DNA from: Bacillota bacterium
GTDB lineage: Bacteria > Bacillota > Clostridia > Lachnospirales > Lachnospiraceae
Direction of reading: 5' to 3'
Assembly (NCBI GenBank): GCA_023392995.1
Contig: JAEWMZ010000444.1
Span: 1 to 29,521 of the forward strand
DNA: 29,521 bases
Both the position numbers and the translations under genes were made by a program. This document shows, one piece after another, positions 16,389 to 23,788 of this stretch; the stretch's first letter is position 1, and every line of letters starts with the position of its first letter. The notes under the pieces were generated by a model, which was not told the origin of the DNA, ran no database searches, and saw only the letters and a program-made list of their open reading frames with translations.

Positions 16389-16416
16389 ATTCTAATAGAT
16401 TAACATAAAAAGTCAA
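16389..16416 (-). promoter_or_regulatory. btu operon promoter
   Basis: Minus-strand TTGACT (16411-16416) and TAGAAT (16389-16394) with a 16-bp spacer; transcription would start near 16382, just before the riboswitch aptamer. Confidence 0.6.
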
Positions 16417-16584
16417 GTTATATCGGATTTTGTTGCTTTTATTTTGATCCTTTACAAAAAAATGTTAATCCCCCCGAATAACCTCGATTAAAACAATTTT
16501 AAATTGGAAATAATAATGATGTAAAAACCCGCAAATGCACGGAAAGATTTACCGTTAGGAAAATATCCAATTCGGTAAATATAA

Positions 16585-16593
16585 GGGTATAAT
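16585..16593 (+). promoter_or_regulatory. Possible promoter of the SpoIIQ-like gene
   Basis: GGGTATAAT (16585-16593) contains a perfect sigmaA -10 but also fits the sigmaF/sigmaG -10 pattern GGnnAnAnT. I do not see a convincing -35 of either type, so the assignment to the forespore sigma factor is only suggested by the gene product. Confidence 0.3.
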
Positions 16594-16633
16594 TACAAAA
16601 TTATCTGAGAAGAATATAATCGAGGTGATAACA

Positions 16634-17503
16634 GTGAATAAGAACAAATTTACAGAGTTTTTTAAGGGTAAGGGTTACTATGTATTGTTGTTCATCGGTG
16701 TATTGGCAATTGGAGCAGTTGCTGTTGTTGGATCACAATTATCTTCAGATTTACAAAATGAAGATTATTATGCTGACTTAAATGACACGGATGAAAACAT
16801 AGCAGCTAAGGAGGATACCAAATTAGCTGAGAATAACCCGGTGTCAGATCAGATCGCTAATCCTGAAAGTGATTTATCTGATGTTACAAATGAATTAGGT
16901 ACCAGTATTGAACAGGCAGAGCTTGAAGGCTATGGCAGTGATACTACCGCTGCTGTGGACAAGGCATCCAGCCAGGATACGAAGGTTGCAGAAGGTACCA
17001 CTACAAAGGAAGAGACACCGGCAGTAGCTACCGCTGGTAATGAAGTTAAGAATGAGGAAAATCTGGTAAAGAATCTTTCCTTTAAAGCAGATGATGGCTT
17101 ATCTTGGCCGGTTCAAGGTGATGTTATCATGAATTACAGTATGGATCATACTGTATACTTTGCTACCCTGATGCAATACAAAGTTAACCCTGCAATTATT
17201 ATAAGTGCAGCGGAAGGTACTGAGGTTAAGGCAGCAGCAGACGGTGTTGTAACCGCAATTGATGAAGAAAATGCTGAGACAGGCTATACAATTACCATGT
17301 CAATTGGTGATAAGTACAGTGTAGTTTATGGGCAGTTGAAGGCAGACAGCGTAGCGCTTAGCGTAGGCGATAGCGTTTCAAAGGGTGACACTATCGGAAC
17401 AATTGCCAAACCATCCAAGTATTACTCTGTAGAAGGAAGCAATCTGTACTTCCAGGTAATGGAAGATGATCAAACAGTAAATCCAATGTTGTTATTACGT
17501 TAA
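16634..17503 (+). CDS. SpoIIQ-like degenerate LytM/M23 protein
   Basis: 289 residues from GTG 16634 with GAGGTGAT at 16622-16629; an in-frame GTG at 16625 would lie inside that site. A short basic N-terminus and one membrane helix (about 16-35) are followed by an acidic, Thr/Ser-rich linker, then a LytM-like domain (about 150-289: 'AAADGVVTAID', 'VVYGQL', 'VGDSVSKGDTIG'). All zinc-ligand positions look replaced: the usual HxxxD segment is 'QYKVN' and the usual HxH is 'NLYFQV'. It is therefore probably a non-catalytic structural protein, like SpoIIQ, which anchors the channel between forespore and mother cell. Single gene with its own terminator. Confidence 0.78.
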   Translation: MNKNKFTEFFKGKGYYVLLFIGVLAIGAVAVVGSQLSSDLQNEDYYADLNDTDENIAAKEDTKLAENNPVSDQIANPESDLSDVTNELGTSIEQAELEGYGSDTTAAVDKASSQDTKVAEGTTTKEETPAVATAGNEVKNEENLVKNLSFKADDGLSWPVQGDVIMNYSMDHTVYFATLMQYKVNPAIIISAAEGTEVKAAADGVVTAIDEENAETGYTITMSIGDKYSVVYGQLKADSVALSVGDSVSKGDTIGTIAKPSKYYSVEGSNLYFQVMEDDQTVNPMLLLR

Positions 17504-17512
17504 TAAAAGAAG

Positions 17513-17553
17513 ACAAGCCGGAGAAGCATGGATAACGTGTTTCTCCGGCTTGT
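17513..17553. terminator. Bidirectional terminator between convergent genes
   Basis: A perfect 13-bp stem ACAAGCCGGAGAA / TTCTCCGGCTTGT with a 15-nt loop. The plus-strand tail is TTGTTTG-like; the minus-strand tail reads CTTCTTTTATT. It serves both the SpoIIQ-like and UvrA-like genes. Confidence 0.8.
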
Positions 17554-17560
17554 TTGTGTA

Positions 17561-20011
17561 CTACAAATATTGTGCAGTTACACTATTGTCTGCCGCCGCC
17601 AACTCCTTTGGAGTTCCGGTAAATATAATCTCGCCGCCCTTTTCCCCTCCCTCTGGGCCAAGGTCAATAATCCAGTCACTATTTTTTATCATCTGCTGGT
17701 TATGCTCTACTACTACCACGGTATTGCCTGCATCCACCAAGTGATGAAGCAATATTAGAAAATGCTCTACATCCTTTGGATGCAAGCCTGTTGTGGGCTC
17801 GTCCAGCAAATATAAATTTGCCTTTTGCTGCCGGGTTGTAATCAGTTCCTTCGCTAACTTAAGCCGTTGTCCCTCACCGCCGGACAAGGTAGTTAGTGTC
17901 TGTCCCAGCTCCAGATAGCCAAGCCCCACATCCTGAAGGAGCTTTAATATTCTTATGATCTTATCCTGCCCTTTGAAAAACGCAGCGGCATCCTCAACAG
18001 ACAGCTTTAATACATCCTTAATAGACAGACCCTCATAAGATACAGAAAGAACCTCATGATTGAACTGATTACCGTTGCAAACGGGACAGGTCACTTCTAT
18101 ATTGGAAAAGAACAGCATATTACTGTCAACATAGCCCAGACCCTCGCAGTTCTCGCATCTGCCACCGGGTGTATTAAACGAAAAGTATTTTGCGGTTAAT
18201 CCGGCTTTTTTGGCAGCTTCTGTTTTTGAAAAGAGGTTTCTTATCTCCGAATGAACTTCTGAATAGGTCGCAACATTAGAGCGCTTCATTTTTGTGATGG
18301 CTGCCTGCTCAATTTCCACTATGTTTGAAAATTGATCTAATCCGGTTACATTATTATGCTGCGTGTTAGAAGTTCCTTTTGCCAGTACCTCAAAGGCCAG
18401 GGTAGATTTACCCGAGCCGGATGGTCCGGTAATGGTGGTCAGGCAGCCAACAGGAATCGTAACACTGATGTTCTTTAAATTAAACTTGTCTGCTTGTCTG
18501 ATCTGAATCGTCTTGCCATTTCCTTTTCTAAAGTCAGCTTTACCAGGAGGTGGAGTGCGAAGAAATTCTCCGGTTGCAGAAAGCGGGTGCTGTCTGATCT
18601 CCGCCAGGGTTCCGGCAGCCACGACTTCACCGCCGTATTTTCCCGAGCCGGGGCCAATGTCCACGATATAATCGGCGGCAGCCATGACATCCAGATCATG
18701 CTCAATAACAAGCACGGTGTTTTCCAAGTCCCGGAGCTTTTGAAGAATGGTGATCAGACCAGCGGTATCCTTTGGATGAAGCCCTATGGTCGGTTCGTCC
18801 AGGATATAGATAACCCCGGACAAATCAGAATCCAGTACTGCCGCAAGCCTTAAACGCTGCAATTCGCCTCCCGATAAAGTAATTGTTTGGCGGTCAAGGG
18901 AAAGATAACCCAGACCCACCTTCATAAACCGGTGGAGTTTTGTTTTGATATCCAGCAAGTAAGCTTTTACCAGTTCCGTATGTTTTTCGGATAACGAGGA
19001 ACCTAGCTCTTCCAGCCAGCGGTATACTTTCTCCAGGGAATAGAAGGAGAGCTCCGGTAAACGTGTCCCATTCACGGTAACCTTACGGCTTAATTCACCC
19101 AGGCGTTCCCCATGACAGCTGGAACAAACTACAGAGTCGAAATACGTGGCGAATTGACTTGTATCACCCTCCTTCTCAGAGAGCCTCCGCCATAAGATAG
19201 GGAATACCCCTTCGAATTTACCGAGGGTCACTGTCTTCGGAGGCTTTCTACCTGGAAAGGCGGTTTTGATACGATCAGATTCAATACCTTCGAATAATAG
19301 CGCCCTTTGAAGCTCACTATAGTTCGCCACAGGAGTATTCGGAGTGACTGGAATGGCATAATGCTTCAGGGCAGCATAAAAGATGGAGGTTTGATATTCG
19401 CTGTATTTTTGCTCCCAGTACCGGATGGCACCCTCTTCCAAAGAAAGTGCTTCATTGACAACCTGCTCCTGATTTATCCTGTGGATATTCCCTAATCCTT
19501 CGCAGGTTGGGCAAGCTCCTTCCTTGGTATTAAAGGAAAACTCTGTGCGCGTGATTTTGTCCATTCTCTTCCCACATGCGCAGCAGTACATGTATACATA
19601 GAAATCATTGCCTATCTTATGGGTTTCCTCCTTGCAATCTGCGGAACAGATGTGCTTGCCGCAGTGGGGGCAGGTTCGAACTCCCAGCTTTTCATAAATC
19701 ATCCGAAGGTCTGTATAAAGGTTGGTCATTGTTCCCACAGTTGACCGGGGATTTTTATTGACATCGGTTTGAGAAATCATAATAGTAGGGGAGGCACCCC
19801 GGATACGTTCCACCTGGGGTTTATGGATGCCTTGATATGAAATAGCCTCCAGATGCTGTCGCTGACATTCCTGATAGAGAACGTCCACAAGTAAGGTTGA
19901 TTTTCCGGAGCCGGAAAGCCCAGTGAACACTACCAGCTGATTTTTTGGTATTTCCAGTGAAACCTCCTTCAGATTGCCCTCACTGGCTTTAATAATATTA
20001 ATATTTGACAT
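17561..20011 (-). CDS. UvrA-like tandem ABC ATPase (class II UvrA / drug-resistance type)
   Basis: 816 residues from ATG 20011, preceded by AAGGAGG; the longer frame to 20089 has no site. It has two ATPase modules: Walker A 'GLSGSGKS' (31-38) and 'GPSGSGKS'; signatures 'TLSGGELQRLRLA' and 'TLSGGEGQRLKLA'; Walker B 'YILDEPTIGLHP' and 'YLLDEPTTGLHP'. Zinc-finger cysteines occur in 'CPHCGKHIC', 'CPTCEGLG', 'CENCEGLG' and 'CPVCNG'. It is over 100 residues shorter than housekeeping UvrA (about 940). That fits the UvrA2/DrrC-type group, which protects DNA from intercalators or acts in a non-canonical repair role. No UvrB or UvrC lies nearby. It is divergent from a MerR regulator. Confidence 0.88.
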   Translation of the reverse strand: MSNINIIKASEGNLKEVSLEIPKNQLVVFTGLSGSGKSTLLVDVLYQECQRQHLEAISYQGIHKPQVERIRGASPTIMISQTDVNKNPRSTVGTMTNLYTDLRMIYEKLGVRTCPHCGKHICSADCKEETHKIGNDFYVYMYCCACGKRMDKITRTEFSFNTKEGACPTCEGLGNIHRINQEQVVNEALSLEEGAIRYWEQKYSEYQTSIFYAALKHYAIPVTPNTPVANYSELQRALLFEGIESDRIKTAFPGRKPPKTVTLGKFEGVFPILWRRLSEKEGDTSQFATYFDSVVCSSCHGERLGELSRKVTVNGTRLPELSFYSLEKVYRWLEELGSSLSEKHTELVKAYLLDIKTKLHRFMKVGLGYLSLDRQTITLSGGELQRLRLAAVLDSDLSGVIYILDEPTIGLHPKDTAGLITILQKLRDLENTVLVIEHDLDVMAAADYIVDIGPGSGKYGGEVVAAGTLAEIRQHPLSATGEFLRTPPPGKADFRKGNGKTIQIRQADKFNLKNISVTIPVGCLTTITGPSGSGKSTLAFEVLAKGTSNTQHNNVTGLDQFSNIVEIEQAAITKMKRSNVATYSEVHSEIRNLFSKTEAAKKAGLTAKYFSFNTPGGRCENCEGLGYVDSNMLFFSNIEVTCPVCNGNQFNHEVLSVSYEGLSIKDVLKLSVEDAAAFFKGQDKIIRILKLLQDVGLGYLELGQTLTTLSGGEGQRLKLAKELITTRQQKANLYLLDEPTTGLHPKDVEHFLILLHHLVDAGNTVVVVEHNQQMIKNSDWIIDLGPEGGEKGGEIIFTGTPKELAAADNSVTAQYL

Positions 20012-20100
20012 ACGATACCTCCTTGGAAATAGGAAAAGAGCAGGATAAAATACGGATAAAACCTGTAGTCTGCTGCCCAATGGATACACTTCTAATCATA

Positions 20101-20106
20101 ATTATA
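20101..20106 (-). promoter_or_regulatory. Candidate -10 of the UvrA-like gene
   Basis: Minus-strand TATAAT with no good -35 at 16-19 bp upstream. A -35-poor promoter next to a MerR-family gene is compatible with activator dependence, but no MerR dyad was found. Confidence 0.3.
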
Positions 20107-20166
20107 TAACATTGGTGCAACGAGAAAGCTTTTTAGATAATATATCCTTTATAATCCAGATTTATT

Positions 20167-20195
20167 TTGATAAAACCTTATATAATAGGTATAAT
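20167..20195 (+). promoter_or_regulatory. Promoter of the double-MerR regulator
   Basis: TTGATA (20167-20172) and TATAAT (20190-20195) with a 17-bp spacer. The start near 20202 leaves a leader of about 195 nt that holds the 10-bp inverted repeat at 20257-20314. Confidence 0.6.
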
Positions 20196-20256
20196 GTTTA
20201 TGACTATGATAGGCATATGCGAAGTAATATACTTTTTGCAATAATGCACAAAACAA

Positions 20257-20314
20257 ATACTATTTCTTAGTTCCAACGCTTCCTGCGAGCATAGCTTCCG
20301 CTTCGAAATAGTAT
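20257..20314 (+). repeat. 10-bp inverted repeat in the regulator's leader
   Basis: ATACTATTTC (20257-20266) and GAAATAGTAT (20305-20314) are perfect reverse complements with a 38-nt loop. Its role is unknown: either an RNA stem or a looping operator. Confidence 0.5.
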
Positions 20315-20397
20315 CTTCTGACTACACAATATCCGCAGTCAATGAGTTTCGCAATTACACAATTACCTATATGACTTTAATAATTGGAGGTGAATCT

Positions 20398-21120
20398 ATG
20401 GCAATTCGACCGATTGATATAGCAAGACGACTTAACATCAGTACGACATCCTTAAGAGGCTATGAGGATAGGGGATTGGTACCGCCGGCTCGTCGTTCTG
20501 TTACCGGATACAGGCTTTATACAGAAGAACATCTGGCGTATTTTATATGCATTCGAGAAATGCTTCCGGCCTTTGACCTGACTTTTATCGCGAAGGCTTT
20601 AAAGGAAGTAATGGAGGGGCATATTGATGAGGCACTTTGGAGTGCCAACAAAGCCCAGGCAGATCTGTGGAAGGAAAAGCAAACCTATCATAAAACAATC
20701 GACATTCTGTTGCATCATAATTATAATACGTCAGCGAAAAAAGGAATGAATATAGGGGAAGTCAGTAAAGAGACAGGGGTAGCGGTTACAACGATCCGGC
20801 ATTGGGAAAAGGCGGGACTTCTATTACCGGAAAGAAATAAAGAGAATGGATACCGTGTCTACACCAATAAGCACATACAGCAGATCCTGACCTTGAATGC
20901 CATACGCTTATCGGTACAGACACACCGGCTAAAGCATTTTTTCCGCACCATGAAAGAAACCTATGAGGCCTTTGATTATTCCAATCGTGTTGAAATCGAA
21001 AGGTTCCTAGAGGAGCTGTTGGTTCAGTTAAACCAGATGAATCGCTTACAGATGAAGAGTCTGCTGGCACTTTATAAGCTCTGTCAGCAGGTAGAAGAAA
21101 ATTCCTATACCAGCAACTAG
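20398..21120 (+). CDS. MerR-family regulator with two HTH domains (TioE-like)
   Basis: 240 residues from ATG 20398, with GGAGG at 20386-20390. Two separate MerR DNA-binding units occur. The first is residues 1-70 ('IDIARRLNISTTSLRGYEDR', 'GLVPPARRSVTGYRLYTEEH'). The second is about 118-185 ('MNIGEVSKETGVAVTTIRHW', 'GLLLPERNKENGYRVYTNKH'). Most MerR proteins have one HTH and dimerise. Here one chain carries two, joined by a helical linker, as in the TioE-type proteins. No cysteine-rich metal site is evident. It is divergent from the UvrA-like gene and probably its regulator. Confidence 0.87.
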   Translation: MAIRPIDIARRLNISTTSLRGYEDRGLVPPARRSVTGYRLYTEEHLAYFICIREMLPAFDLTFIAKALKEVMEGHIDEALWSANKAQADLWKEKQTYHKTIDILLHHNYNTSAKKGMNIGEVSKETGVAVTTIRHWEKAGLLLPERNKENGYRVYTNKHIQQILTLNAIRLSVQTHRLKHFFRTMKETYEAFDYSNRVEIERFLEELLVQLNQMNRLQMKSLLALYKLCQQVEENSYTSN

Positions 21121-21240
21121 TACTATCAGGGATGGAATTTCTTGAAAATGTTGCAAAATAACGTTATGATTGATATCAGAATAGTATTTTTGATCAACTT
21201 ACAACAAGGCTGAATTTAATGAAAAAAGGGGTACGAAAGA

Positions 21241-21609
21241 ATGTCTAATAAAGAATTGATACTAAAATTTTACGATGAGGTATTTAATAACTGGGACCTG
21301 TCCAACTTGGACGAATATATGCTGGACTCCTACAAGCAGCACAATCCTACTGTGTTAGAGGGAAAGGAAGGGTTTCTGAAATTTGCGGAGAAATTCCTGG
21401 CGCTAAAGCCTAAGATGGAGATTCATCAGGTTATCAGTGATGGAGACCTGGTAGTTGTATTTTTTAAATGTACCTTAGGTGTAAATGGGATGGAGAACAA
21501 GGTTTTTGATATGTATCGTATCGAAGGTGGAAAGCTGGCAGAGCATTGGGACTGTGTGCAGCATGATATTGGCGGTATGGAATCAGTCAATGGAAATAGT
21601 CAATTTTAA
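21241..21609 (+). CDS. SnoaL-like (NTF2-fold) protein
   Basis: 122 residues; AAAAAAGGGG lies about 10 nt upstream. The order of segments ('ILKFYDEVFNNWDLSNLDEY', 'YKQHNPTVLEGKEGFLKF', 'HQVISDGDLVVVFFKC', 'DMYRIEGGKLAEHWDCVQHD') is that of SnoaL-like polyketide cyclase / nuclear-transport-factor-2 fold proteins. They are small cone-shaped dimers with varied or unknown activity in non-antibiotic bacteria. It is cytoplasmic, with no signal. The substrate cannot be predicted. It may be co-regulated with the preceding regulator, which ends 120 bp upstream, but no shared signal is visible. Confidence 0.85.
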   Translation: MSNKELILKFYDEVFNNWDLSNLDEYMLDSYKQHNPTVLEGKEGFLKFAEKFLALKPKMEIHQVISDGDLVVVFFKCTLGVNGMENKVFDMYRIEGGKLAEHWDCVQHDIGGMESVNGNSQF

Positions 21610-21653
21610 CGGTTTGTTAAGAGGTTGAGGTGAAATCACTCTTGTTTACACGA

Positions 21654-21694
21654 CGACTAGGAGGCTAATCAAAAGATGGTTAGCCTCCTAGTCG
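21654..21694. terminator. Perfect 15-bp stem at the end of niaR and the SnoaL-like gene
   Basis: CGACTAGGAGGCTAA (21654-21668) pairs with TTAGCCTCCTAGTCG (21680-21694) around an 11-nt loop. The niaR stop codon lies inside the right arm. There is no T tract on either strand, so it may be an atypical bidirectional terminator or an mRNA-end stabiliser. Confidence 0.55.
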
Positions 21695-22200
21695 ATTAAA
21701 TAACCCTTTTCAGCCAACGCTTTGCTGATCCGATTCAGAGTCTCTTCTGTTTCAGCTTCAATAGTATGCTTATGAATTCCGTCCGTTAGTTCCTTTAAAG
21801 GGACAATCTTTTGTTCCTTTACTTTATTCACAAAGTCATATACCTCCAGGCGGTTACGTATAATTAATTCAGTACCGATTTCGCCATAAATTTCATGCTT
21901 TACCTGGACATCAAGTATCTTGCCGCCATTGTCTACAATGGTACATAACTCATCCTCAATCTGCTCGTTGGAATGTTTCACTGTGAAGATTCGTTTAACA
22001 CTGGATTTCTCCAGCTGATAAATTAGATATCCCTTGGTGGTTGCAAAAATATTAAGGTCCTGAGCACGTAACAGTGCGATATCCTGCACAATAACCTGCC
22101 GGCTTACACCCAGGCTGCGGGACAATTCCGTACCGGAGACGGGCTCCCTGGATTCCCGAAGGATTTTAACAAGTTGCTCTCTGCGTTCTTTGCCTTCCAA
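21688..22200 (-). CDS. niaR: NAD-biosynthesis repressor NiaR (HTH plus 3H domain)
   Basis: 170 residues, the normal NiaR/YrxA length. Initiation is at TTG 22200, which has GGAAAGGAG 7 nt upstream; no ATG is available. The N-terminal HTH_11 domain is residues about 8-60 ('PVSGTELSRSLGVSRQVIVQ'). The 3H domain follows, with its three conserved histidine positions in 'FTVKH', 'VQVKHEIYGEIG' and 'DGIHKHTIEAET'. NiaR represses niacin salvage and transport or de novo NAD genes when nicotinate is abundant. No NAD biosynthesis gene is in this window. The upstream interval to 22449 holds a CGTCC/GGACG hairpin (22298-22310) but no operator I can certify. Confidence 0.92.
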   Translation of the reverse strand: MEGKERREQLVKILRESREPVSGTELSRSLGVSRQVIVQDIALLRAQDLNIFATTKGYLIYQLEKSSVKRIFTVKHSNEQIEDELCTIVDNGGKILDVQVKHEIYGEIGTELIIRNRLEVYDFVNKVKEQKIVPLKELTDGIHKHTIEAETEETLNRISKALAEKGYLID

Positions 22201-22355
22201 TTGCGTACTCCTTTCCGAATGTCGAAAATTGATGATTGCAAAATCTTAAATTACATGAAGATAGTGTAATGTAGAACATTTCACATCCTGCACCCCGCGT
22301 CCTGGGGACGAAGATCAGTTTGTGTTTCGCAATTATTTAAGCCGAATAAATACAT

Positions 22356-22383
22356 TTGCTTTTCGCAAAGTTTTGGATATAAT
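22356..22383 (+). promoter_or_regulatory. Promoter of the small-protein/carboxypeptidase pair
   Basis: A weak -35 TTGCTT (22356-22361) and a perfect -10 TATAAT (22378-22383), 16-bp spacer, ending 67 bp before ATG 22450. Confidence 0.45.
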
Positions 22384-22449
22384 AAGGTTGATTACAAATA
22401 GATATTATATACTGATACGTACAGATTAGCAATAGAAAGAGGAAGCACA

Positions 22450-22719
22450 ATGTTTCGATTATGGGCAAAAGTATTTAAAGAGAATAGAATGATTAAGGAC
22501 ATGGTAGTATGCAATGAGGATACAGCACTTCGCAGAACACAAAAGGTGTTCGCCGCAGTGGATGAGATCTGTAATGCATATGATTTATCGAAGCCAATCT
22601 GGTTGAATGTTACAATAGAGGATTTTAAAAAGCATGATAAGACCAGATTTACAAAGGATAATTTTATTGAACAGGTGGATTTTGACTACCTTGAGATTCA
22701 TGTGATTGAAGAGGACTAG
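22450..22719 (+). CDS. Small conserved hypothetical protein
   Basis: 89 residues with AGAGGAAG upstream of the ATG. I recognise no named domain. The composition is balanced, with no signal peptide or membrane helix. It has an N-terminal basic helix ('FRLWAKVFKENR') and a mixed alpha/beta pattern with 'PIWLNVTIEDFKKHDKTRF', ending in acidic residues. Codon use resembles the neighbours. It lies 40 bp upstream of the carboxypeptidase gene on the same strand, probably on the same transcript. No function is proposed. Confidence 0.75.
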   Translation: MFRLWAKVFKENRMIKDMVVCNEDTALRRTQKVFAAVDEICNAYDLSKPIWLNVTIEDFKKHDKTRFTKDNFIEQVDFDYLEIHVIEED

Positions 22720-22759
22720 GACACACCCTAGGCTTTGCCTAAGAAAGAGCGGTGCAGGT

Positions 22760-23788
22760 ATGGTTGGGAAAAGGAAGATTGTGATAGTTCTTCTTATGAT
22801 CAGTCTGCTTATTGTATTTAAAATATTGGAGTATCATCATCTGTTCCCGGGACAGGAGAAAAGAAGGCTCCAACTGGATGGAGTAAGTGTAACCACGTTA
22901 CCGGCACAGGAAGAAGGAGCTAAGTCTTCTAAACTTTCGTTACCGGCACGGGAAGAAGGAGCTGAGTCTTCCAAACTTTTAGCTCCGGCACAGGAGGAAG
23001 GGGCAGAGTCTTCTAAGTCTTTGTCCTCGGATACAGGGGAGTCAACATCAGAGGAACCAAAAAGCTTATCGCCAAAGGCAAACTCCTTGACCGGAGAAAG
23101 TTCACCCCAGGAAAAACATCAGGCAGCGAAACCTGACAATAATTCAGAGCAAACTTCACAGACAATATCCACGGCTGCAACAGCCGGCAAGGAGGAAGCA
23201 AAGATGTTTTCTATTACAGAACTGAACAAGGAGATCAAGGATCGAATTACCGGTATCTCCTATGCTGACAATTGCACTGTACCTTATGAAGAACTGCGTT
23301 ATGTCCAGGTTCTCCATTGGGGCTTTGACGGGGAGACGCACACAGGAGAATTAATTGTTGGAAAGGCCATAGCAGAGGATATTGTAGATATTTTTAAGGA
23401 GCTTTATGCTGCCGGGTATCCCATAGAGCGTATGGTTCTCATTGACGATTACCAGGCACAGGATAATGCCTCTATGGCAGCGAATAACAGCTCCGCCTTT
23501 TGCTACCGGGTGATAGACAATGGTTCCAATAAGCTATCAAATCATAGCTATGGCCTGGCCATTGATATTAATCCCCTTTACAATCCCTATGTCAGGGAGA
23601 TTGACGGCAAAACAGTAGTATCACCGGAGGAAGGCGCCAAATACGCAGACCGTACGCTGGATTGCAGCTACTATATACAGAAAGGCGATGTCTGCTATCA
23701 GGCCTTTGTCAGCCGGGGCTTTACCTGGGGTGGTGATTGGAAGAGCCAGAAGGATTTCCAGCATTTTCAGAAAGTACTTGATGAATAG
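22760..23788 (+). CDS. D-alanyl-D-alanine carboxypeptidase, VanY-like M15 family
   Basis: 342 residues from ATG 22760. A TTG at 22706 would overlap the previous gene and is rejected, although the site before 22760 is weak. The N-terminus is a signal-anchor helix ('KIVIVLLMISLLIVFKIL'). A low-complexity stalk follows, containing three 14-residue repeats (22898-23023, 'LPAQEEGAKSSKLS' and two variants) and a Ser/Glu/Pro-rich tract. The M15 metallopeptidase domain occupies the C-terminal half. 'SNHSYGLAIDINP' gives the zinc ligands His and Asp, and 'GFTWGGDW' with 'DFQHF' gives the third. It would trim the terminal D-Ala of peptidoglycan stems outside the membrane. Its 3' end overlaps the kinase gene convergently by 68 bp. 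Confidence 0.88.
   Translation: MVGKRKIVIVLLMISLLIVFKILEYHHLFPGQEKRRLQLDGVSVTTLPAQEEGAKSSKLSLPAREEGAESSKLLAPAQEEGAESSKSLSSDTGESTSEEPKSLSPKANSLTGESSPQEKHQAAKPDNNSEQTSQTISTAATAGKEEAKMFSITELNKEIKDRITGISYADNCTVPYEELRYVQVLHWGFDGETHTGELIVGKAIAEDIVDIFKELYAAGYPIERMVLIDDYQAQDNASMAANNSSAFCYRVIDNGSNKLSNHSYGLAIDINPLYNPYVREIDGKTVVSPEEGAKYADRTLDCSYYIQKGDVCYQAFVSRGFTWGGDWKSQKDFQHFQKVLDE
22898..23023 (+). repeat. Three 42-bp tandem repeats inside the carboxypeptidase stalk
   Basis: Units start at 22898, 22940 and 22982, each encoding a 14-residue variant of (L/A)PA(Q/R)EEGA(K/E)SSK. They keep frame and sit between anchor helix and catalytic domain, so copy number would change only stalk length. Confidence 0.85.

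Noticed and set aside
18494..18853. 119-codon plus-strand frame
   Set aside because: Shadow of the UvrA-like gene, which carries all ATPase motifs on the minus strand.
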